Shown piece by piece: positions 27,101 through 31,602 of a stretch of 60,000 nucleotides of DNA. Under the pieces are notes generated by a model. It saw only the letters and a program-made list of their open reading frames with translations, did no database searches and had not been told where the DNA came from. The stretch spans positions 9,346,288-9,406,287 of the forward strand of contig NC_092676.1 in the NCBI RefSeq assembly GCF_964355755.1, given 5' to 3'. Within the stretch, counting starts at the first letter, position 1. Each line of letters starts with the position of its first letter. The DNA is from Antedon mediterranea (lineage: Eukaryota; Echinodermata; Crinoidea; Comatulida; Antedonidae). Position numbers and translations under genes: made by a program.

Positions 27101-30100
27101 TGGTGTCAGCTGGGGTAGATTTAGTTTATTATTCATACGCGTTCGACCAAGTTACTATCAAAGGACCAACTACTGCTGTTATTGACATTATGGTGCGTAT
27201 ACTAGTGGACTGATGAAACGTTGCATACTATATTTATTCATTTAATTAGTTGGAAACTTGTTCTCATGTTTACCATACTTCCTAATACTGTACGCCTAGT
27301 AACAAAACACCTTTGAGATAAGGGTATACTTTTCTTGGAGTAGGCCTACAGTAGTTGACCGTGGTTAGTTTTCCTGTTGTAGTCCCCAAGGTTGCACAAT
27401 CTAATATATTGAATAAATCACTTGCATGCATTTAGTTTTTATATAAAAAAATCAATACAATTCGTTACAATCGCCAATTTTCAATTATATTACAGGTTTT
27501 CAAACATGCAAGGAGCCCTTTGTACAAGGCAAATGTTTCCTACAGTTACTACCAGAAGACTAGCATGGCAACTTCAGAATGGAGTAAAGGTTCGTGGTCA
27601 ACTTGCTCGAAGAGTTGTGGTTCAGGTCAAGAGACGCGTGACGTCACTTGTACATTAGATGGACGGCCAGTAGCAACAGCAATGTGTATTGGTGTAAAAC
27701 CAAATGAACAGCGACCATGTGACCAAGGGTCATGTCCTATGAAGCAATGGGCAGCTGGAAAATATGGCCAGGTAAATGTTGCATATAGTTAAACACAAAG
27801 TCTAGATAAGATCAGTAAATATGGTTGAATAAAATGCAATTTATTTTTCCTCTCTGGGTAATATTTGATTCTAAAATAAGAGCACATGATCACACGTGGA
27901 ATCACGTCCAATAACATTACGATTGTATGCATTATGTATTCTATTATTGACATTAAATAGCTTGTAGTCTGTAAGCTGCTAACATCAATGTTATATACAG
28001 TAGATACCTTAACACATGTTCTGTATCGTGTAGTGTTCGGTGACATGCGGTGATGGCATTAAAACCAGAATTGTAACTTGTCAAAGTTCGGACGACGAAC
28101 AAGTACTGGATGATTCCGAATGCAATCCAGATACTAAACCGGACGAACAGAAGCCATGCTCAAAGCCAGCATGTAAGTAGATTTTCTGTCTAACACAATG
28201 ATAAGATTACGATGACGGTCGATCATATGATTGTGGTTATTATTCGTTCGTCTTTAAATCATAGGTTGCGGCGAGACATACACGGAAAATGCGGGTTCGC
28301 TAACCTCGCCAAATTACCCGAACAAATACAAGGCGAATGCAAATTGTGTGACAAAGATCGAAATAACGAGTGGTCGTCAAGTCAAAATCTCGTTTGAAGT
28401 GTTCAAATTGCAGAATTCAGAAAATTGCAAAAACGACTATGTCAAAGTAAGAGGATATATATATTATATATATAAATGTTCGGTTCAATGTAACCGTCTA
28501 AAAAGTGCTCAATACTGTAAAGTAGAGCTGAAATGTACATTAAGTCTGGAAAAGAAGTAAAAACTACAGTTTGGTCTCTACAGGCTTGTTTCGTGAGTCG
28601 TGCAACTCACTCATCAGGAGACTATAATGAGAACAATCAATTACAACGTTGCTTATAACCACATTTACTTGTATAATTAGCATTTACAGGTGATATATTT
28701 TAAAATGTTAGCTGTTATGTAACAATGCTTTCTTTCTGTGTCTGCAGGCCGACACAGAAAGAAAGCATACGTACGTGTGCGACGTTTCAACAAATCTTTA
28801 TCTGGCAATGACTAGATGTTAGTGGTTGGAGTTATAATGCGTTTATTGTAGAGTTTTATTTTATATTTATTGTACAATGACAAATGCAGTTGTTAAATAA
28901 TTATAACATTTGTATGTTTTCACTTACTTGCACATGGCAACTTCTCTTTATGCTAAGTTTATAATTCTACGCATGAATATCTTATTGTTTATTATTTTAG
29001 TTGACAGATGAAGGAACAGGAACCAATGCCGTCTTCTGTGGTTCCCTGAAGCCTTTCCATTGGACGTCGGAAACTCACATAGTAAAGTTGGAGTTTCACA
29101 GCAACAAAGGCACAAACAAAAAAGGATTCCAAGCGGACTATGAGAGCATCGAGACAGAAACAAACGGATATGGTTAGTTAGTTAGACGTATATTGTTTTT
29201 GTTTTTATTACAAGCAAATAATAGGCCAAATATACTAATTTACATATTTAAAAATATAATTTGAATGGGCCGCGCCGGAAAAGGTGGATTTGCGTGAATA
29301 GGATATGTGTGCACGTGTATTCATATTTGTATCTACTTCCTGCGACGCGAAACCAAAAATACACAGCTAATCAGGCAGATCAGTTTGACGCGATTCACAC
29401 TATTACATTTTAAATTACATACCTTACATATTCACTTGGTTATTGATGTTGCTGGCGGCGTTTATCAAATGTGAAGATAGTCTTTTAAAAAATCAAAAAA
29501 CAAAATTATAATCGACTATATTATTAAACTGTTTTTTCATTCACTTAGTGCCAAGTTGCAGTATGACAATGTCTAAAAATGGGGGTGTAATTTTGTCACC
29601 AAGCTACCCAGAACCTTACAAAAATAACTTCGAATGTGAAACCGTTATCCAAGCTAAGCAATCAGATGTTGTTGAACTTACTTTGGAAGAGTTTGAAGTT
29701 GAGTTTCACAACTCTTGTAGATATGATTACTTGCAGGTAGATTAATTCATTATTAAAATATTGTAAAGCAATATAATAAGTAATAAGTAATACCGTATTT
29801 ATTCGAATTGTTGAGATGTGTTGTTGCAATGCAATACTTGTGTATTATGCGCATGTGGTAGGGCGTTATACGACGAAATAAATAAACGCCCGGGGAGTTT
29901 ATTCGAGAGCAGGGTAGGGGATTAAAAAAATGACCTATGTTAGTTTCCTTCTTTATTTTCACCAACATACTTTCTCAAATGTTTGCAGATCACTGAGACT
30001 CAAGACGGAAATGTGGAGGACCCACTATGTGGCTCAAGAACAGGCGAAGTTTTTGAATTCACTGGCGGGATAAAACTGCTGTTTCACAGTGATAGCTCCA

Positions 30101-30159
30101 GATCAGATAAAGGGTTCAACATTTCTTATAAAGTAGTCAAAGCAGCTCAGACTTCATGA
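456..30159 (+). CDS. ADAMTS-A: ADAMTS-family secreted metalloprotease, C-terminal half (11 exons)
   Basis: The spliced product of 456-564, 5487-5632, 7278-7401, 26755-26832, 27038-27192, 27496-27771, 28034-28172, 28265-28446, 29001-29172, 29549-29736 and 29989-30159 reads continuously, with every GT/AG junction in phase. Domains in order are the ADAMTS cysteine-rich region (FIDGSRCDS, DRCGNCNGDGSKC), the spacer (VISIPIGATSV ... GPTTAVIDIM), two thrombospondin type 1 repeats, then two CUB domains and a TGA stop. The protease, disintegrin and first TSR exons are left of the window. Family members are secreted zinc endopeptidases of the extracellular matrix or plasma, with exosites in the spacer, TSR and CUB regions. 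Paired C-terminal CUB domains are the hallmark of ADAMTS13, but ADAMTS13 has many more TSRs, so this is a compact relative and orthology is not claimed. Catalytic competence cannot be judged from the window. Confidence 0.9.
565..961. other. Intronic DNA with one Helitron-type hairpin
   Basis: The only structured item is 775-811. There CTAG, an imperfect GGGT..CGC / GCG.ACCC stem and a final CTAG followed by T resemble the terminal hairpins at 2150-2186 and 3083-3119. It may be the end of a degraded copy of a related family. Nothing else was seen. Confidence 0.45.
962..2186 (+). mobile_element. Helitron-like non-autonomous element, copy 1
   Basis: It begins TCTATATATA after an A and ends with a hairpin (stem GGTACGC/GCGTACC around GAGCGAAGCGA) followed by AT and CTAG. 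These are the 5' TC and 3' hairpin-CTRR hallmarks of Helitrons, and there is no target duplication. No Rep or helicase ORF is present. The next base starts copy 2, so the two elements are directly abutted. Confidence 0.72.
2187..3119 (+). mobile_element. Helitron-like non-autonomous element, copy 2
   Basis: It starts TCTATATATA immediately after the CTAG of copy 1, and its first 230 bp closely match 962-1200 (same TAAGGGCAAAATTCGG and CCCCAAATAGGGGTG stretches). It ends with the same GCGAGCGAAGCGAGC hairpin and CTAG at 3116-3119, followed by T. It is shorter than copy 1, mainly in the middle. The A before copy 1 and the T after copy 2 fit one insertion of a tandem dimer at an AT dinucleotide. 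Confidence 0.72.
3120..4100. other. Intronic DNA, no feature seen
   Basis: No conserved exon or element ends were recognised. TAGGCCTA-type words recur around 3720-3775, as they do throughout the window. Confidence 0.4.
4101..4251. repeat. Tandem dimer, about 75-bp unit
   Basis: Two copies start CCTCCTATAGTAACATTGAA and contain AATGATTAA(T/C)AAATAGCATA. They differ at a few positions. Confidence 0.8.
4262..4625. repeat. Degenerate tandem repeat array
   Basis: About six diverged units share ACTAAAA(C/T)(A/C)AATTGTAGTTCAC, GTAAAGTAAAGGC and TTCAATAATAGT(T/G)AAA. Period is irregular, roughly 50-70 bp. Confidence 0.75.
4895..5168 (-). mobile_element. tRNA-derived SINE with LINE-like tail
   Basis: The - strand starts with a tRNA-like head (box A-like GTGGCTTGGTGG, box B-like GGGTTCAAGTTC), then a unique body. 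It ends CTGTAATTGGCGGGTTACTC ... TGTTGGATGAG and (AAAAT)n. This end matches the 3' end of LINE-C near 57.01-57.07 kb, so the SINE probably borrowed that LINE family's 3' tail. The head resembles the SINE at 30170. Confidence 0.7.
5487..5632 (+). CDS. ADAMTS-A exon: cysteine-rich domain, middle
   Basis: Acceptor ACAG, donor GTAAGT. It encodes TFCKLNCARKEG, FGEFIDGSRCDS and MCFSGRCE, the classic ADAMTS pattern of a 'DG..C' turn followed by 'C..G.C'. It starts in phase 1 and leaves in phase 0, matching its neighbours. Confidence 0.9.
5787..5850 (+). repeat. Two tandem copies of a Harbinger-like element end
   Basis: TAAAGCCTGTTTTCCTG occurs twice about 34 bp apart, the first continuing TCGACGTTAAG. 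This resembles the TAA + AGGCTGGTTTCCTGTCGACG terminus of the element at 21449. The opposite end was not identified, although 6110-6330 has similar CG-rich words. Confidence 0.45.
6350..7277. other. AT-rich intron sequence
   Basis: Simple A/T-rich DNA, then the acceptor of the 7278 exon. No ORF with protein-like composition was seen. Confidence 0.5.
7278..7401 (+). CDS. ADAMTS-A exon: end of cysteine-rich domain, into spacer
   Basis: It encodes NVGCDGKLNSEAVFDRCGNC followed by NGDGSKC, the near-invariant end of the ADAMTS cysteine-rich domain (CD....D.CG.C.GD.S.C). The donor is GTAGGA after phase 1. The next exon lies 19,353 bp downstream and continues the same codon, giving SYKFVHVISIPIGA. 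Confidence 0.92.
7717..8424 (+). pseudogene. Non-LTR retrotransposon ORF1 fragment
   Basis: Readable pieces are a coiled-coil-like stretch from 7813 (MLTRMDTLETKQSEFEKSIE) and LERHSRSYNLRFGGLPE, then NANRIGRPR and FVIDDLSESDL in the second frame. A coiled coil followed by 'R..NL...GLPE' is typical of L1-type and related ORF1 proteins, which bind nucleic acid. Frame changes and stops (8041, 8208) make it dead. No RT follows on this strand, because the GACA element begins at the end. Confidence 0.65.
8418..9200 (-). mobile_element. Dispersed repeat bounded by GACA/GACC arrays
   Basis: GCATAGTGATACCGGACCGA begins both the 8420-8480 and the 9061-9175 blocks; the latter is a (GACA)n/(GACC)n microsatellite ending ACATAGTGAACTATAGAGTC. 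The roughly 600 bp between them recurs in opposite orientation at about 49826-50340, including the ACGCGTGGAA..GCGACTCTA border. No coding capacity was seen, so this looks like a MITE or other non-autonomous repeat. Confidence 0.6.
9300..9650 (-). mobile_element. Chimeric 5S rRNA/tRNA Deu-type SINE
   Basis: Read on the - strand, 9640-9521 is a 120-nt 5S rRNA-like unit (ACGGCCATAC, GTTCTCGTCAGATCACCGAA, GTTAAGCAACG, GGATGGGAGACCG, GGGTGCTGTAT). It runs directly into a tRNA-like unit (GGTGTAATGG box A, GGTTCGAGGTT box B), then a core with TGCATCCTTAGGCAAGATGC and CATTGCC, and an A-rich tail. A 5S head, tRNA unit and Deu core is the architecture of AmnSINE1/DeuSINE families. Confidence 0.78.
9521..9640 (-). 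pseudogene. 5S rRNA-derived head of the SINE
   Basis: The length equals a full 5S rRNA, and the internal-promoter region (GTTAAGCAACG, GGATGGGAGACC) is readable. Several substitutions relative to typical animal 5S, and fusion to a tRNA-like unit, make a SINE promoter more likely than a working rRNA gene. Confidence 0.75.
10019..10612 (+). pseudogene. LINE-A endonuclease, N-terminal part
   Basis: ISLLHFNIR, IVGLTET, GGGVAIYLP and VVGVVYRPPQ are the early motifs of an apurinic-type (EEP) endonuclease of CR1/Jockey-group LINEs. A TGA at 10265-10267 replaces the Trp of the usual 'TETWL'. From about 10568 the frame runs into Helentron DNA, so the tail ending at 10612 is artificial. Confidence 0.82.
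10570..10840 (+). repeat. Left direct repeat of the Helentron
   Basis: It starts at the palindromic GCACGAATGTGC and runs to GTGTCCAG. It matches 18644-18925 almost throughout (AAGCTGTAATGACGTCATAA, CTCTATAGCTTTGAGGACAT, AATAAGGGAGGAGTAGTACT). Confidence 0.9.
10880..11045 (+). repeat. Degenerate short repeats near the Helentron 3' side
   Basis: Four loose copies of GGATTT(T)..CAGG(A/G)TG(A/G)GTTCAT spaced about 40-45 bp apart. They may belong to the 3' subterminal region. Confidence 0.55.
11227..13527 (-). pseudogene. Helentron PIF1-like helicase fused to EEP endonuclease
   Basis: 766 codons. Helicase motifs: VVHGGAGSGKSELI (Walker A), LVVIDEMSMV (Walker B), VLFGDLLQLRPVS, RLAWGCTVHKFQGQT and YVLFGRIQT. 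From about residue 560 an EEP endonuclease follows: VQLNIRSLRNHL, CICLTETWL, GKGVAIYVK, CVYRSPNSP, ICGDINTDP, ILDHVYHN and YYSDHDATCF. This domain order is specific to Helentrons; the fusion was probably captured from a non-LTR element. This piece itself is uninterrupted. Confidence 0.92.
13499..13861 (-). pseudogene. Helentron Rep-helicase linker (frameshifted piece)
   Basis: It continues the polyprotein in another frame: LPALIKLTDTLYMKLRQRPA, ILRQHK, FAYSELLLYWPWLKESD, typical of the stretch before Helitron helicases (LP..I.L......R..P.VLR.HK). Overlaps at both ends with ORFs in other frames place two indels, near 13840 and near 13520. Confidence 0.82.
13794..16556 (-). pseudogene. Helentron Rep (HUH endonuclease) region
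   Basis: 920 codons. It opens with VCHTCKGYLVKGKMSPMCVR, the Helitron N-terminal cysteine motif. Then come LFFFTLSCADTRWPENITSI (Rep motif 1), FQKRGAGHIHGVCWP (the HUH metal motif as HIH) and DYYAVITYITDYYMKDDTG (tyrosine motif). It would nick one strand for rolling-circle transposition. The upstream OTU ORF is in the same frame with one TAG between. The frame is lost around 13840, where the next piece continues. Confidence 0.9.
16569..18029 (-). pseudogene. Helentron N-terminal region with OTU protease domain
   Basis: 486 codons. Residues about 94-250 form an OTU cysteine-protease domain: YPDGNCFFRALSYVIFGNE (catalytic Asp/Cys), HWATMLEVIAAASLLKTDIY, and NVHFDVVVG with the His. A C2H2-like motif follows (CKGCGKSFKRLKGH), then five 18-residue repeats. 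It ends CIVCHRMLYKNGVTEITE at a TAG. The next ATG is five codons further on in the same frame, so the OTU and Rep parts were probably one polyprotein. OTU domains occur in Helentrons of several animals; their role there is unknown. Confidence 0.85.
16734..16992 (-). repeat. 54-bp in-frame tandem repeat in the Helentron OTU ORF
   Basis: Five near-identical units encode an 18-residue cycle, SYHESHRDDIS(A/V/T)KKK plus flanks, ending in a diverged unit (HYESHREKKEK). The unit length is a multiple of three, so copy-number change keeps the frame. The strongly charged His/Arg/Lys/Asp composition suggests a flexible nucleic-acid-binding linker. Confidence 0.9.
18080..18175 (+). repeat. Short tandem duplication upstream of the OTU ORF
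   Basis: AGCTGGCAGAATGTGTGTAA occurs twice, about 40 bp apart, each followed by GTATGT and a nearby ACAGCAGG. Confidence 0.8.
18490..18578 (-). tRNA. tRNA-Val(AAC)-like sequence, probably a pseudogene
   Basis: The - strand reads TAGTGGTTATCACG, loop TTAACAC with anticodon AAC on a TTTGC/GCAGA stem, CCTGG-TTCGAGC-CCGGG T arm, then CGAAACC and a T run suited to pol III termination. The 5' acceptor arm (GGCTTCT) mispairs at two positions with CGAAACC. A partial copy of the 3' part is at about 18270-18300. It lies inside the Helentron, so it may be a captured tRNA or SINE head. Confidence 0.55.
18644..18925 (+). repeat. Right direct repeat of the Helentron
   Basis: Same orientation and start (GCACGAATGTGC) as 10570-10840. 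It is preceded by TTAACAAATAA, a word that also precedes the left copy inside LINE-A. It carries 16 extra bases (GAAAATCGCACTTTTT region) before GTGTCCAG. Confidence 0.9.
18962..18991. repeat. Palindromic right terminus of the Helentron
   Basis: ACTCGGGTACCCCGAGT is nearly self-complementary, and GTACCCCGAGT is repeated directly after it. The same word in inverse orientation (ACTCGGGGTAC) marks the left edge at 10585-10595. LINE-A resumes in the following A run. Confidence 0.8.
18998..19648 (+). pseudogene. LINE-A endonuclease C-terminus and linker
   Basis: It resumes the interrupted endonuclease with FIMGDFNLHLLHHD, STLLDNIF and VSDISDHFPIF, the GDFN, LDN and SDH motifs. A basic linker follows (NRVRSRKKIPRMPWIS). 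Joined to the left block at AAC/AAAAATGTG, the frame passes from ..TNN to KNVFIMGD. Confidence 0.85.
19682..20962 (+). pseudogene. LINE-A reverse transcriptase
   Basis: Pieces at 19682-19969 and 20173-20898 cover the RT: FGFREKHTTSRAIL, IFLDNSKAFNTVNH (catalytic Asp), GVPQGSILGPLLFIIYANDF and ILFADDSSLF (catalytic DD), then FLGIFIDDRLDWKSHV. Stops and frame changes at 19969, about 20040, 20898 and elsewhere inactivate it. LINE-B interrupts it at about 20961. Confidence 0.88.
21070..21448 (+). pseudogene. LINE-B endonuclease, first part
   Basis: Readable as SVRGDRTAEANRDGGGGLCL, SEVLVVGIRPYYLP, VINVMVYIPNKK and VIINGDFNRCKLKK, an EEP endonuclease. A frame change lies near 21180-21215. The frame stops where the Harbinger-like element starts and resumes exactly after it (HVTC to KTRDNTILD). 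Confidence 0.82.
21449..22934. mobile_element. Harbinger-like non-autonomous DNA transposon
   Basis: Perfect terminal inverted repeats start AGGCTGGTTTCCTGTCGACG and continue TAAGAA at both ends. TAA lies on each side (21446-21448, 22935-22937), the 3-bp TWA-type duplication of PIF/Harbinger elements. Inside are three GATTTTACAGGAAACCG subterminal repeats (about 21520, 21590, 21645) and a long hairpin at 21710-21762. No transposase was found, so it would need one in trans. Removing the element with one TAA restores the LINE-B reading frame. Confidence 0.88.
21710..21762. repeat. Hairpin inside the Harbinger-like element
   Basis: CTTACGTCTCTTACGAAAGT and TGACTT are mirrored by GAAGTCA and ACTTTCGCAAGAGACGTAAG, giving arms of about 25 bp with no real loop. 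Confidence 0.8.
22935..23350 (+). pseudogene. LINE-B endonuclease end and linker
   Basis: NTILDLCYSS, LGKSDHNLILLSP (SDHN motif), then VRKWSPEAEEALIAEFESTD and NNKPWITKGVKLLL, the usual bridge to an L2-type RT. The frame is cut at GCGACTCTA (23342-23350) by an RTE-like fragment. Confidence 0.85.
23351..24064 (-). mobile_element. RTE/BovB-like LINE fragment, 5'-truncated
   Basis: Flanked by GCGACTCTA at 23342-23350 and 24065-24073. The - strand reads AASSIGLHINAKKTESMNV, QFTYLGSNIAS, FKTTVESVLLYGSSTWTLTK and RRVRFVGHSFRNKSELISEL, the C-terminal part of an RTE-group reverse transcriptase. It ends with a (TAG)n tail. It stays open for 208 codons and is probably a recent insertion. Removing it with one duplication restores KMGDSNRMKIL in LINE-B. 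Confidence 0.88.
24065..25305 (+). pseudogene. LINE-B reverse transcriptase
   Basis: About 410 codons uninterrupted: FMKLNSSKAAGPDRIPPRVL, IIPVPKKPKINSMNDLRPVA, MYFDFQSAFNTIQPHI (catalytic Asp), TGVPQGTVNAPKLYSLY, VVKFADDTSNIG (catalytic DD) and SKTKEMIIDFRTKH. These are L2/CR1-group RT motifs. A stop at 25303-25305 follows DQYKYLGIGETI, where the family continues with further conserved sequence. Confidence 0.9.
25306..25857 (+). pseudogene. LINE-B C-terminus and 3' tail
   Basis: FYRSVICSVWTYCLSCWAGN, RRAGKMVGLELPS and DASHPLHKV with SGRLRLL are characteristic of L2-type C-termini. AATAAAAG and (TTATC)n close the element. Confidence 0.85.
25861..26545 (+). pseudogene. LINE-A C-terminus and 3' end
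   Basis: YLNYGVLAWGNASKST, IQKRAVRIISG and LVYTGPKLWNYLP are the usual C-terminal motifs of CR1/Jockey-group RT proteins and continue the block that stopped at 20962. It ends in AAATAAATGAAATAAAATG-type tail repeats near 26545. Confidence 0.85.
26546..26754 (+). other. Intron end before the spacer exon
   Basis: AT-rich, with ATTACTTAT(A/G)TA repeats at 26565-26615 that may be target-site-derived or simple repeats. Confidence 0.5.
26755..26832 (+). CDS. ADAMTS-A exon: spacer domain, first part
   Basis: Acceptor TTAG, donor GTAGGC. It encodes FVHVISIPIGATSVIATDGG and EYSFL, the beta strand and 'IP.GA..I' motif that opens ADAMTS spacer domains. Entry and exit phases are both 1. The join to the next exon looks short compared with typical spacers, so a small intervening exon may have been missed. 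Confidence 0.85.
27038..27192 (+). CDS. ADAMTS-A exon: spacer domain, second part
   Basis: It encodes VQFNGEIVIGDDYLQ, an AG-D-Y stretch and IKGPTTAVIDIM. This corresponds to the 'LNG...' and 'GPT.E.LDIM' strands of ADAMTS spacers. The donor GTGCGT follows ATG in phase 0. Confidence 0.85.
27496..27771 (+). CDS. ADAMTS-A exon: spacer end and first C-terminal TSR
   Basis: The last spacer strand (VFKHARSPLYKANVSYSYY) is followed by a thrombospondin type 1 repeat with WSKGSWSTCSKSCGSGQETR and six conserved cysteines (VTC, MC, PC, SC). The exon ends WAAGKYGQ, which opens a second repeat across the phase-0 donor GTAAAT. Confidence 0.93.
28034..28172 (+). CDS. ADAMTS-A exon: second C-terminal TSR
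   Basis: It continues W..GKYGQ with CSVTCGDGIKTRIVTC and ends DEQKPCSKPAC, a complete group of TSR cysteines. The donor is GTAAGT, phase 1. Confidence 0.92.
28265..28446 (+). CDS. ADAMTS-A exon: first CUB domain, N-terminal half
   Basis: It encodes CGETYTENAGSLTSPNYPNK and ends ENCKNDYVK. The 'G.L.SPNYP..Y' motif and the C..D.V.V strand identify a CUB domain starting directly after the last TSR cysteine. The donor GTAAGA is in phase 0. Confidence 0.93.
28573..28623 (-). ncRNA. Type I hammerhead ribozyme
   Basis: The - strand reads stem I GTCTC (28622-28618), core CTGATGA (28617-28611), stem II GTGAGT with loop TGCACG and ACTCAC, GAAA, a 3-bp stem III (ACA / TGT with loop AGCC), cleavage triplet GTA (28581-28579) and closing stem I GAGAC (28578-28574). 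Every conserved core base and all four required helices are present. The tiny stem III is typical of hammerheads in Penelope-like elements and retrozymes. It lies in the intron between the two halves of the first CUB domain, antisense to ADAMTS-A. No matching retroelement ORF is beside it. Confidence 0.85.
28725..28768. repeat. Perfect 18-bp inverted repeat
   Basis: ATGCTTTCTTTCTGTGTC, loop TGCAGGCC, then GACACAGAAAGAAAGCAT. It lies 100 bp from the hammerhead in the same intron and may be part of the same element. Confidence 0.92.
29001..29172 (+). CDS. ADAMTS-A exon: first CUB domain, C-terminal half
   Basis: It encodes FCGSLKPF, VKLEFHSN and KKGFQADYESI, the 'CG', 'L.F.S' and 'GF...Y' positions of a CUB fold. 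A decayed paralogous copy of this exon is at 47569-47718. Confidence 0.92.
29549..29736 (+). CDS. ADAMTS-A exon: second CUB domain, N-terminal half
   Basis: It encodes CSMTMSKNGGVILSPSYPEP and SCRYDYLQ, a second 'G...SP.YP' CUB opening with its cysteines. A decayed paralogue lies at 48172-48350. Confidence 0.92.
29989..30159 (+). CDS. ADAMTS-A terminal exon: second CUB end and stop
   Basis: It encodes LCGSRTGEVFEFTGG, KLLFHSDSS and KGFNISYKVV, then a short tail and TGA at 30157-30159. This completes the second CUB domain. Confidence 0.92.
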   Translation: MTETQDGNVEDPLCGSRTGEVFEFTGGIKLLFHSDSSRSDKGFNISYKVVKAAQTS

Positions 30160-30169
30160 AGTAATCACA

Positions 30170-30350
30170 AAAGCTGTTTCTGGGTGGTTTAAATATTCGG
30201 CTACCAATCCCAGGGTCATGGATTCAAATCCTGTCATGCCAGGAGGTTTTTCTCTTTTGTGATTAGTTTAAGGGAAGGCCACATTATTAGCCACTGGGGT
30301 ATCTGGCCTCTCCAAACTCTCACAAAAAAAATCATTAAAATATATTATGA
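30170..30350 (+). mobile_element. tRNA-derived SINE just after the ADAMTS-A stop
   Basis: The head reads TTCTGGGTGGTTTAAA, CGGCTACCAATCCCAGGG and GGATTCAAATCC (box B). A body follows with TTTTTCTCTTTTGTGATTAG and an A-rich end. The head resembles the SINE at 4895-5168. It starts about ten bases after the TGA, so it is likely within the 3' UTR. Confidence 0.65.
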
Positions 30351-30647
30351 AAACAACAGACTGAACTAATAATTAGTCTGTCAAATTGTAATATTGTTAT
30401 TATTAAATGTTTTTGCTTGCAATATACACGCTTTAAAATCAATATTTTTTACTAACATTCTTAATTTAATAATTAAAATTGCTATAATGTTCCGGTGTAC
30501 TCCACCAAACAATTTTTATATACATTGACACATTGCTAATACAAATATTGATATTGTAATCAGTATTAAAAGAAGTTTTTTTTACACTTATTAAAGTTTA
30601 ATATTATTTAATAGTGGTCTGTAATACACGACACCTCTGAGTTACTA

Positions 30648-30653
30648 AATAAA
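30648..30653 (+). promoter_or_regulatory. Candidate poly(A) signal of ADAMTS-A
   Basis: AATAAA lies about 490 bp after the ADAMTS-A stop codon. If it is used, the SINE at 30170-30350 is part of the 3' UTR. Other AT-rich hexamers nearby could serve instead. Confidence 0.35.
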
Positions 30654-30659
30654 TTAACT

Positions 30660-31500
30660 ATATCTGGAATTATGTCTACTATGTCTAATTTCATTCAGTC
30701 GTACAACCATAAAAAGGTAACTCAAGTGAGTAGGTACAAAGCATTACCATTGCGACAATGCACGAACAAAAAGAGCCCTACTGTATAATGGTGCGAAGAG
30801 TCCCAATTAGCTTGCTTCCACTTCGGACGTAATCGCGACGCAAATTAGTTGACCAATGTTAAGATGTAATTTAAATAATCCATCGCTAGTGATTGGTCAA
30901 ATAAACTGCGTTGCGCTTAGCTGTTCTTATTGGTAGTGGGACAAGCAATATTAGGAAGCTTTCGATGTGCGTCGACCGACGACCACTACATCATAGAAAT
31001 TCAACGTGTATATGAGTGAATAATTGGACGTGTTTCGTTGGTCACCCTTGCGACAATTGTAAACGCGGAATCCCCCTTCCACCATCATCACCGTTGTTAA
31101 CTTAGAAAAACGGGTGCTATTTCAAAAAAGTTTCGTGACTTTAAGGTTAGAATTAATAGAACAAAATACAGTAAAACACTACTTGCATGGACTGTATAAT
31201 TTTTTCTTTACCAAACAATATTTAACTTTAAATGAATTCTAGAGTTGGTCAGGCGAATCTTGAAATAGTCTATATTTCGAAGTTAGTTTTTATTCGTAAG
31301 AAAAGTATTTTTTAATATACTAATCCAGTTCTACTATTCTCTACACATTTTTTCATGTAGGCTAGTGGGCCTACTAGACAGGCCTGAAAGTGGACCCTTT
31401 TGCCATTAAATTCGGTATTAAAGTGGTATGGAAAACTTCCTTTTTTTGGAATAGCGTTTAACTGCACCTATTTAAATTGAAAGAAACGGTCGCTTAAAAA
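30660..31500. other. Intergenic DNA between ADAMTS-A and the dead copy
   Basis: No exon was seen. The last part leads into the promoter-like remnant at 31503. Confidence 0.5.
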
Positions 31501-31502
31501 CC

Positions 31503-31602
31503 AATATAAATGGTTACTTAAAATAATGTTCGGCATTGGTTTGCAGTGATTACAAACGCATAGACATGGGTCTGAAGCAACCGACAGCTCTCTTACTTAA
31601 AA
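31503..31602 (+). pseudogene. Dead ADAMTS copy: promoter and first-exon stub
   Basis: AATATAAATGGTTA (TATA-like), GGCATTGGTTTGCAG and ATGGGTCTGAAGCAACCGAC align with the TATA box, GGCACTGGTTTGCAG and ATGGGCCTGATGCGAGCAAC of ADAMTS-B, with the same spacing. Homology stops after about ten codons (MGLKQPTALLL), so the signal peptide is truncated. This marks the 5' end of a third, lost paralogue. Confidence 0.75.

Noticed and set aside
27210-27225. CTGATGAAACG as a second hammerhead core
   Set aside because: There is no room for stem II between CTGATGA and GAAA.
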